In this document: positions 1 to 5,916 of the stretch, in pieces
Layout: each line of letters starts with the position of its first letter
How positions within the stretch are numbered: the stretch's first letter is position 1
Assembly (NCBI RefSeq): GCF_016862975.1
Contig: NZ_BONZ01000118.1
Coordinates: 1-34,716, forward strand
DNA length: 34,716 bases
Direction: 5' to 3'
From: Rugosimonospora africana
GTDB taxonomy: Bacteria > Actinomycetota > Actinomycetes > Mycobacteriales > Micromonosporaceae
Made by a program: the position numbers and the translations under genes
The notes under the pieces: model-generated
The model's input: only the letters and a program-made list of their open reading frames with translations
Told to the model about the DNA's origin: nothing
Databases searched by the model: none

Positions 1-50
1 CCGATCGTGTGCTCACTAGAGTGCACTGAAAGGTAACGGACTGGAGTCGG

Positions 51-395
51 TCAGCGCCGCGATCCACACCAGGTCTCGACCTGTCCAGCCGAGCGAAGGA
101 GCCTTCGGAGCCGTAGGGCTCCATCACCGCCGCAGACGTATCCCGGACCGTCCGGTATCGGGATGTCTGCGCCGGAAAGGATTTCGACGCTGGATACGCT
201 GTCGAGATCCTCGCCCAGCATGGCGGCCAAGTGGAGCGGCGGCCCGAGTTCGAACCCGCCCAATCTCGCTCCGCCGCCCAGTTCGACGACAGGTGCAGAA
301 CCCGTCAACTTGAGCATCGCGAATCTGATTTCGACGAATTGGCTGATGCCACCGATGCGTCCGGTACGTATCACGGGTCGGTACGACCTGACCAC
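51..395 (-). CDS. Hypothetical protein, 114 aa
   Basis: I do not recognise a family. The frame is high in G/C at third codon positions and has an ordinary hydrophobic/polar alternation, with a glycine-rich stretch (VVELGGGARLGG) and a segment reading LSGADIPIPDGPGYVCGG. It would start at GTG 395; an in-frame TGA lies at 414-416, just inside the IS-like inverted repeat that begins at 418. The original N-terminus could therefore have been lost when the insertion sequence arrived. No good ribosome binding site is visible. It may be the surviving part of a disrupted gene. Confidence 0.4.
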   Translation of the reverse strand: MVRSYRPVIRTGRIGGISQFVEIRFAMLKLTGSAPVVELGGGARLGGFELGPPLHLAAMLGEDLDSVSSVEILSGADIPIPDGPGYVCGGDGALRLRRLLRSAGQVETWCGSRR

Positions 396-417
396 ACTCT
401 GACGAGCACACAGTCAC

Positions 418-471
418 TGTCACGCAGGTCCTGAGACCGGACAGTTGTCCGGTCTCAGGACCTGCGTGACA
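418..471. repeat. Perfect 26-bp inverted repeat with 2-bp spacer (IS end junction)
   Basis: Bases 418-443 are the exact reverse complement of 446-471, with only GT between them. The right arm begins TGTCCGGTCTCAGG and lies directly before the IS481-type transposase start at 481, as the left terminal repeat of such an element would. The left arm is the same end facing the other way, so two outer IS ends abut. This is the arrangement of a tandem or circle junction (right end, short spacer, left end). Homology stops at base 417. Confidence 0.8.
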
Positions 472-768
472 CTCCGCCGAATGCTGGTGGAGTTGACCGT
501 GACTGAACAGCGTTATCGGGCCGTGTTGAAGGTCCAGGCCGGGGTGCCGGTGACTGAGGTCGCCGAGCGGTTCGGGGTGTCACGGCAGGCAGTGCATCGC
601 TGGGTGCGTCGGTATCGCGACGAAGGTTGGGACGGGTTGGTTGACCGGTCGCATCGACCCCACGCCCATCCGGCTCAGGTCAGTCCCGAGGTGGAGGCAG
701 CGATCTGCGAGCTGCGCAGGAACCATCCGCGGTGGGGTCAGCGGCGTCTGCACCTCGAGTTGGCATCA
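446..768 (+). mobile_element. Truncated IS481-family insertion sequence (left end)
   Basis: The element starts with the terminal repeat at 446 and carries the N-terminal third of a transposase. Similarity to the family ends near 768, where unrelated sequence takes over, so the catalytic domain and right end are missing. It cannot transpose by itself. Confidence 0.7.
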
Positions 769-867
769 TGCGAGCCGGAGATACCTGCCCCGGGTCTGGC
801 AGGAGTTCGTTCAAGATTCTGGAATCCGCCGAAGCCGACAAGCCACTCGTCTACAGCGAAGGCCTGA
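481..867 (+). pseudogene. IS481-family transposase, N-terminal fragment
   Basis: The first ~95 residues from ATG 481 contain the helix-turn-helix of IS481/IS3-like transposases: EVAERFGVSRQAVHRWVRRY, then GLVDRSHRPH and the RRNHPRWGQRRLHLEL box. After that the frame runs on to 867 in sequence with no transposase character, and the DDE integrase core is absent. The same frame stays open upstream to 445 inside the inverted repeat, but ATG 481, just after the terminal repeat, is the natural start. Non-functional as a transposase; the intact HTH could in principle still bind the IS ends. Confidence 0.75.
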
Positions 868-950
868 CCGGACGTGTGTTCCGGAAAGGACCGGATGATC
901 TTCGGAATTTATCACGCCATGGTCGAAGAACTTCGGGGATCGGCTGCTAG
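797..950 (+). other. Possible gene remnant of unknown origin
   Basis: Between the truncated IS and the next gene one forward frame reads SSFKILESAEADKPLVYSEG and then LTGRVFRKGPDD before running into a TAG at 948-950. It looks more protein-like than the other frames but has no start and matches nothing I recognise. It could be the tail of the gene that the IS481 fragment interrupted. Confidence 0.2.
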
Positions 951-1000
951 CACTGTTTGCACTGCTGGCAGTTGCTCTAGCCGCTGAGAAGGAGTTGCCG

Positions 1001-1195
1001 TTGACCAACCCACGTGCTGGAAAGTCGAATGTGCAGTCGGGTCATGAGGACCCACCGAAGCTGCCAATCCGCTGGGCCGTGATCCTGCTCGCGGCCGGGT
1101 TCACCGCGTACCTGGGGCACAGGTACGCGGGACCGATTCAGGCTGGCACTGCCGCCATCGCGGTGACCACCCTGCTCCACACCATCCTGCCGTAA
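1001..1195 (+). CDS. Small two-pass membrane protein
   Basis: About 64 residues. A polar head (TNPRAGKSNVQSGHEDPPK) is followed by two hydrophobic segments, WAVILLAAGFTAYLG and a second ending VTTLLHTILP, so it is a small integral membrane protein. TTG 1001 is chosen because AAGGAG at 988-993 sits 7 nt before it; TTG 995 would overlap the binding site too closely. A strong hairpin follows 10 nt after the stop. It is a single-gene unit between IS debris. Function unknown. Confidence 0.6.
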   Translation: MTNPRAGKSNVQSGHEDPPKLPIRWAVILLAAGFTAYLGHRYAGPIQAGTAAIAVTTLLHTILP

Positions 1196-1205
1196 CTAGT
1201 GTCGA

Positions 1206-1235
1206 CCGGCCGCGCTCGCCTCAGGGCGCGGCCGG
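1206..1235 (+). terminator. Hairpin after the small membrane gene
   Basis: Arms 1206-1215 (CCGGCCGCGC) and 1226-1235 are perfect complements with a 10-nt loop, starting 10 nt after the stop at 1195. There is no U-tract, which is usual for actinomycete terminators. Confidence 0.6.
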
Positions 1236-1360
1236 CGTAGACGTCGACGCGCCATCGGCCGCCACTGGCTGCGAACGTTCCGAGCATCCTTTTCGCGACG
1301 CGGGTTAGCTCGCGGCAGCCCAGCACTTCGTATGCGATGCCAGCGTTCGGAGCTCTCGTC

Positions 1361-1829
1361 AAGGACGGCCCAGATAGACAGGCGCGGCGTCGGTGACCAC
1401 CTCGCTGGGTGTCACCCTCAACGTCGATCACGCCCAGCGGAGAAACCTTCACGCCCCGTCAACGTCGCGGCGGGCCGAGCCCAGCACGTCGATGACCTAC
1501 CCGTACTGATCAACCGCCCGGTACACCTACCGCCAGACTCCGTCGACTTTGACGTAGGTTTCGTCGACGTGCCACCTATCGCCTGGTGTATGACGGCAGA
1601 ACCGTGCGGCGTCGGCCAGCAGCAGCGTGAATCGCCGCACCCACCGGTAGACGCTGATGTGGTCGGCCTCGACGCGGCGCTCGACCAGTAGCTCCTCAAC
1701 ATCTCGGTAGGACAGATTGAACCGCAGATACCAGCCGACCGCGACCACGATCACCTCGGTGGGGAACCAGAACCCGGCGAACGCCGACCTCGGCGGCAGC
1801 CACGGGCGCGGACGACTCGACCACTTCAC
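1361..1829 (-). pseudogene. IS6-family transposase, decayed
   Basis: From the ATG at 1829 the reverse frame gives classic IS6/IS26-type transposase sequence: FPTEVIVVAVGWYLRFNLSY, then RDVEELLVERRVEADHISVY, RWVRRF and WHVDETYVKVDGVWR, including the first catalytic Asp (HVDETY). The same frame continues recognisably (VYRAVDQYG, VIDVLGSARRD, VTPSEVVTDAAPVY) but is cut by in-frame stops after VDGVWR, after VDQYG, after DVDGA and again near RFLRWA. Beyond about 1361 the similarity is lost, so the C-terminal catalytic Glu region is missing. No terminal repeats could be assigned. Confidence 0.75.
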
Positions 1830-2097
1830 AGCCCAAGCCTGCCTCGATCACGCCAACGCTCAACGCAACGGAGCCGTAGGAGGACCATCAGGGCCCTGGA
1901 TTCTGCTTCGGGGGATGACTGTTGATGGCTGGGACGGCGCCGGGGGCAACAGCTACCCCGTTGCAGTTCGAAATCTGACACCCGCGGACTCAGGTGGATG
2001 GCTATGATTTCGCCACACGGCTGGTCGATAGCGTGTCTCCCGAAAAAGGAGACAGAGGCCGGGCGTTCTCAGCGTGGGCCGTCGAGGGCGGGTTCGC
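1830..2097. other. Region before the IclR gene, no gene seen
   Basis: This stretch separates the decayed IS6 transposase from the IclR gene. No ORF with convincing coding character is visible on either strand. It probably holds the lost IS6 end and the IclR promoter, but neither can be pointed to with confidence. Confidence 0.4.
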
Positions 2098-2820
2098 ATG
2101 GGAGTGACGGAGCAGGCTGGGCCGGTCCCAGGCCGTGGCGTACTTGCCGGGGCGTTTCGGGTACTGGATGCGTTGTCGGCGGTCCCTGACGGCGCCGGGT
2201 TGTCGGAGGTGAGCCGACGGTCGGGGCTGGCGAAAGCCACCACCTACCGGCTGTTGGAGCAGCTTGTCGCGGCGGGTGCGGTCCAACGCTGTGGACAGCG
2301 GTATCTGATCGGGCAGGTGATCGCCCGATTGGCCGAGTCCTGGCGGCCGGACCCGGCCTTGCGGCAGGCCGCGCTGGCACCGGTACGGGCCTTGGCGACG
2401 CTGTCCGGCTGCGCCGTGGCAGTCACCGTACTACACGGCGACAGACTGGCCGTTGTCGCCGGTGCCCGGGGCTCGGTGGGGGAACTGCCACGGGCACCGG
2501 TGGACGCTGACCTTGCCAGCTGTACCGCCGCAGGTCAGACGCTGCTGGCCGCACTGCCCAACCGCGATCGGCCGGATGCGTTGTCCGCGCCACAGTGGCG
2601 CCGGTTGCGCGCCTTGGTTCGCGGGGACTCCCCGGTGGTGGTGGACCATCAGGACGTGGTGCCTGGGATCTGTTGCGTGGCCACCCCAATATCGTTGGGG
2701 ATTGATGCGATTCCCGCATCGATCAGCGTCATAAAGGTCGGCCGGTCCGTGCCGGCGGGGCTGCCCGACCTGGTCCACCGCGCCGCTGCCCAGGTCACCC
2801 GGAACTTCCCGGTCCGCTGA
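2098..2820 (+). CDS. IclR-family transcriptional regulator
   Basis: About 240 residues, the usual length for the family. The N-terminal winged helix is clear (GLSEVSRRSGLAKATTYRLL, then EQLVAAGAVQR). It is followed by the effector-binding domain: VAVTVLHGDRLAVVAGARG, the CTAAGQTLLAAL segment, and the C-terminal GICCVATPI and ASISVIKVG strands. ATG 2098 is preferred because it leaves the usual short leader; GTG 2074 in the same frame is possible. Such proteins bind DNA as dimers and respond to small metabolites. The effector and target are unknown, since neither neighbour is an obvious catabolic gene. No terminator was found before the next gene. Confidence 0.85.
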   Translation: MGVTEQAGPVPGRGVLAGAFRVLDALSAVPDGAGLSEVSRRSGLAKATTYRLLEQLVAAGAVQRCGQRYLIGQVIARLAESWRPDPALRQAALAPVRALATLSGCAVAVTVLHGDRLAVVAGARGSVGELPRAPVDADLASCTAAGQTLLAALPNRDRPDALSAPQWRRLRALVRGDSPVVVDHQDVVPGICCVATPISLGIDAIPASISVIKVGRSVPAGLPDLVHRAAAQVTRNFPVR

Positions 2821-2922
2821 CCGGACCGACGCCTTGTGAGACGCCACGGGCGCAGCCGATAGTGGCGTATGCGTGAGCGAGTCTCCGCTCGGCTGATCCC
2901 TCTCATCTCAAGGAGCCCCGCC

Positions 2923-3222
2923 GTGCAACCGTGGCAGACCAACCAGCAGGCACAGCAGGCCAGCCAGCAGGCACAGCGAACCAGCCAGCGGCTCAGCCAG
3001 CAGGCACAGCAGACCAGCCAGCGGATGTCCGACCTGGCCGGGCGCAACGCGCAGCGGACGCACGACATGCAGCGGCAGTCGTTCCAGCGCATGACGTGGC
3101 AGCCACGCCAGCGCACCTCGTCGCACGGTATCGGATACCGTGCCGTGGCGACACTGGTCAAGCTCGCATTCCTCGCGGGCATCCTGTACGCCGGCTATGC
3201 CATCTTCGAACACTGGCGATGA
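2923..3222 (+). CDS. Q-rich coiled-coil protein with C-terminal TM segment
   Basis: 99 residues. GTG 2923 is chosen because AAGGAG at 2910-2915 lies 7 nt before it. The first ~50 residues are near-repeats of a 9-residue unit (QQAQQASQ, QQAQRTSQR, QQAQQTSQR) rich in Gln, predicting a long helix or coiled coil. A basic stretch follows, then one hydrophobic segment at about residues 74-95 (VATLVKLAFLAGILYAGYAI) and a short tail EHWR. This is a tail-anchored membrane protein with its helical part on the cytoplasmic side. It is the first gene of the block leading to the VirD4-like and HerA ATPases on the same strand, and may be an assembly or anchor component. No family recognised. Confidence 0.7.
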   Translation: MQPWQTNQQAQQASQQAQRTSQRLSQQAQQTSQRMSDLAGRNAQRTHDMQRQSFQRMTWQPRQRTSSHGIGYRAVATLVKLAFLAGILYAGYAIFEHWR

Positions 3223-3253
3223 GCACGCACAGCGCGCCTTTCCGGAGGCTGGC

Positions 3254-3471
3254 ATGACGGCCGGGACCGACCGGGAAAGCTGGCGGCGTCACGTCGCCGA
3301 CGTTCCGGTCAGTGGTGGCCCGGCGAGGTCGACACCGCCACCGAAGCGGCGGTGGCCGCTATCGGCGCTGATTTTGCAGCGGCGAACGCCGCGGAAAAGG
3401 CGGCCGGCAAACGTTTCCGTGCCGGCAACGCCAAGGGGCCCACTGCGCTTTGGCATGGCTGGTCGCGGTGA
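3254..3471 (+). pseudogene. Frameshifted free copy of the next gene's N-terminal domain
   Basis: ATG 3254 begins MTAGTDRESWRRHVADVPVSG. After a frame change near 3320 the sequence goes on GEVDTATEAAVAAIGADFAA, then ANAAEKAAGKRFRAGNA, and stops at 3469-3471. This mirrors residues 1-60 of the protein at 3719 (GTDRMSWRQHFADILLSG, EVEAATDAALAAL, AAANAAGKAAAKRYR). It is therefore a paralogue of that N-terminal helical domain standing alone, broken by a one-base-type frameshift, or an early duplication relic. The 247 nt up to 3718 contain no further gene, only the ribosome binding site of the next one. Confidence 0.7.
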
Positions 3472-3718
3472 CCCAGGCCGTTACGAGCGCGATGTTGTTG
3501 CGGTGTAGGCGTGATATGAGCTACCTCCACGATCGGGCATGCGTTGGTTCGGGATATAGGCGGTCGCACCAACTCGGCAGATACGTCAATCCAGTCGACC
3601 ATGCCTGGACCGTGCCGGCGCCCACCCTTCTGTCGTAGGCACCACGCCGCCGTTCGTTGTATCTGCCCGGCGTGTATTCGCCTCCTTCGCGCTTACGACC
3701 ACGAGCTGTACGGAGATC

Positions 3719-5914
3719 ATGATCGTGAACGGAACCGACCGAATGAGCTGGCGCCAGCACTTCGCCGACATCCTCCTCAGCGGTGACAAGGCGGAGGTGG
3801 AGGCGGCCACGGATGCCGCGCTCGCGGCGTTGGCCAGGGGCGGGGACAGGGCGGCTGCGAACGCTGCCGGGAAGGCCGCCGCCAAGCGGTACCGGGAGTC
3901 CCGCGGCGCCGCCGGGGTCGCAGGCGGCTTCGCCGACCATTCTCGGGCCTCCCCGGGCGGCGGGTTCACCGCCTCGGACCGGGCAGGGGGGCCTGGCCCG
4001 GCGACCGGCAGCGCGCAGCCGAGCCCGTCCGCTAATGCCCTCGACTGGCCTCGGCAACTGGCGCCACGCCTGTTCGACCTGCCCGCGCGATGGGGCTGGC
4101 AAGCTGCACCCCTAGCGGCCCGCGCGGCGACGCACGTCGAACTGCCTCCGCCCCGTCCGCAGTGGGTCGAGCCGCCGCACCCGGACACCGGGGCGCTGCG
4201 GGCGACCCGGACGCGGGCGGTCACCAGGTTGACCTGGCGGTTGGCGTTCACCGTGGTACTCGTCGGAGCCTTTACCACTTACCGCTTCGCCATCGAGGAA
4301 CAGGTCGCCGGGTTCGGTTCCTCGGCCGGCCGGGTGTATAGCCTTGTGGTCCTGGTGGCTGCCGGGCTCCTCGCGCTCGGGGTGGTCCGCTCATTGGCCG
4401 CGCTCAACCACGCCAACCGCAACATCAGGGACTTCGAGCGGCCGTACCTGACCATGCGTACCCAGGAGCGGCAACGGCACGACGCGGCGTTGCGAGAATG
4501 GGACGAGGCCGTACGCCGGCATGCCGCCGCAGCGCAGGAAGCCGAGCGGGCAGCGGCCTCCGGCGCGAGCGGTCCGCGGTGGTATCCAGTTCGCCCAGTC
4601 AGCCAACCGATCCGCATCGACGTGCTAGGCGGCGACATCTGGCGGCACGGCTGGGCCAGCCTCCTGGTCACGTTCGGGACATCGGTGCTGACCACAGGCC
4701 AGCAGGTGACCGTACTCGACCTGACCGGACAGGACGTCGCAGGAGGCCTGGTAGCTGTCGCCGCGGCCAGTGGCCGGCGTACCCGCTGGACAGCGCTGTC
4801 CGACGAGGGCAGCGATCTGGACCTACTGGCCGGGGTACCCCGGCGCGAATTACCCGAGTGCCTGGCGGTTGCGTTGCTCGGCCGCCCGTCCAGCCCCGCC
4901 GGAGGCGACCAGCGCCAGGAACGCGCCCTGGCCTCTGACGTCTTGACCCGGGTGGTGCGATCCCTCGACCCGCCGCTGACGTTCGCCCGGCTCGCCGGGG
5001 CGGTCGGGGTGCTGCGCCAGAGCAGCGGCGACGGCGTGCTGACCACCGACGAGGTGACCCGCCTCGCCGGCCAGGTCGCCGACCTCGACCGGACCGAATG
5101 GGCCACCCGGCACCTCGGGTTCCTCGCCAACCAGCTGGACGTCCTCGCCCGTTACGGTCGCCCCTCCGGCGGCCTTCCGCTGTGGACGGACGACCCGGTG
5201 TCGGTCATTGCCACGCCCGGCGACCGGGATGACCACAAGGAGCTCCTCGATCGGATGCTCGTTCAGCTGGCCCAGATTGCCATGCAGCAGCGCGGCCCGC
5301 TGTCCGGGGTCCTAGCGGTGGCCGGCGCGGACCATCTCGGTGGCAAGCTGTTGCGGATCCTGTCCGACCACGCCCGGATAGCCGGCGTTCGGCTGATCTT
5401 GATGATCGACCAGCCACAGGACGACCTGGAGAAGGCCGCCGGCACCGGCGGCGCGGTCTGCCTGATGAAGATGTACAACCATCGCGACGCGGCGGTCGCC
5501 GCGGAGTTCATCGGCCGGGGCCACAAATTCGTGGTCAACCAGGTGACCCGGCAGGTGAGCAAGTCGTTCAGCGACGGCGGCAACGACAACTTCGGTGCCA
5601 GCACCGGACAGAGCGGCAGCCGCAAGCAGTGGCGGTCCGGCCTGGCCGGCCGGCCAACCGGCCTATCGGACAACCGTGGGCACACCTGGAGTGCGAGCCG
5701 CACCTGGCAGACCGGCGACACCGTCGGTACGACGACCGGATCGCAACGAGTGTACGAGTTCGAGGTCGAACCACGGGAGATCATGGGTATGCCGGAGACG
5801 GCGTTCATCCTGGTCGACAACTCCAGCGCCGGTCGCCGAGTGGTCATGGCTGATGCCAACCCGGGCATCTGCCTGCTAGACCGGGTCGCGTCCACGCCGA
5901 TCGAGGGCTCCTGA
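3719..5914 (+). CDS. VirD4/TraG-like membrane protein lacking a Walker A lysine
   Basis: 731 residues. ATG 3719 follows ACGGAG. Residues 1-60 form a helical domain duplicated in the preceding pseudogene; 65-165 are a Pro/Gly/Ala-rich linker. Two TM segments follow (about 170-190 and 206-228), then a charged coiled coil (about 232-282). The rest has the layout of a conjugative coupling-protein ATPase: strand IRIDVLGG, then HGWASLLVTFG where a P-loop is expected, VTVLDLTGQD, VLAVAGADHL at the Walker B position, VRLILMIDQPQDD, and a TraG-like end (NHRDAAVAAEFIGRGHKFVV). G311-W312-A313-S314 replaces G-K-[ST], so ATP hydrolysis is unlikely. It probably anchors or regulates the active ATPase starting 2 nt downstream. 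Family assignment is from sequence pattern only. Confidence 0.7.
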   Translation: MIVNGTDRMSWRQHFADILLSGDKAEVEAATDAALAALARGGDRAAANAAGKAAAKRYRESRGAAGVAGGFADHSRASPGGGFTASDRAGGPGPATGSAQPSPSANALDWPRQLAPRLFDLPARWGWQAAPLAARAATHVELPPPRPQWVEPPHPDTGALRATRTRAVTRLTWRLAFTVVLVGAFTTYRFAIEEQVAGFGSSAGRVYSLVVLVAAGLLALGVVRSLAALNHANRNIRDFERPYLTMRTQERQRHDAALREWDEAVRRHAAAAQEAERAAASGASGPRWYPVRPVSQPIRIDVLGGDIWRHGWASLLVTFGTSVLTTGQQVTVLDLTGQDVAGGLVAVAAASGRRTRWTALSDEGSDLDLLAGVPRRELPECLAVALLGRPSSPAGGDQRQERALASDVLTRVVRSLDPPLTFARLAGAVGVLRQSSGDGVLTTDEVTRLAGQVADLDRTEWATRHLGFLANQLDVLARYGRPSGGLPLWTDDPVSVIATPGDRDDHKELLDRMLVQLAQIAMQQRGPLSGVLAVAGADHLGGKLLRILSDHARIAGVRLILMIDQPQDDLEKAAGTGGAVCLMKMYNHRDAAVAAEFIGRGHKFVVNQVTRQVSKSFSDGGNDNFGASTGQSGSRKQWRSGLAGRPTGLSDNRGHTWSASRTWQTGDTVGTTTGSQRVYEFEVEPREIMGMPETAFILVDNSSAGRRVVMADANPGICLLDRVASTPIEGS

Positions 5915-5916
5915 CG

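Noticed and set aside
4279-5130. Long reverse frame (283 aa) opposite the VirD4-like gene
   Set aside because: Composition is Ser/Arg/Thr/Pro-rich shadow sequence; the forward frame has clear family features.
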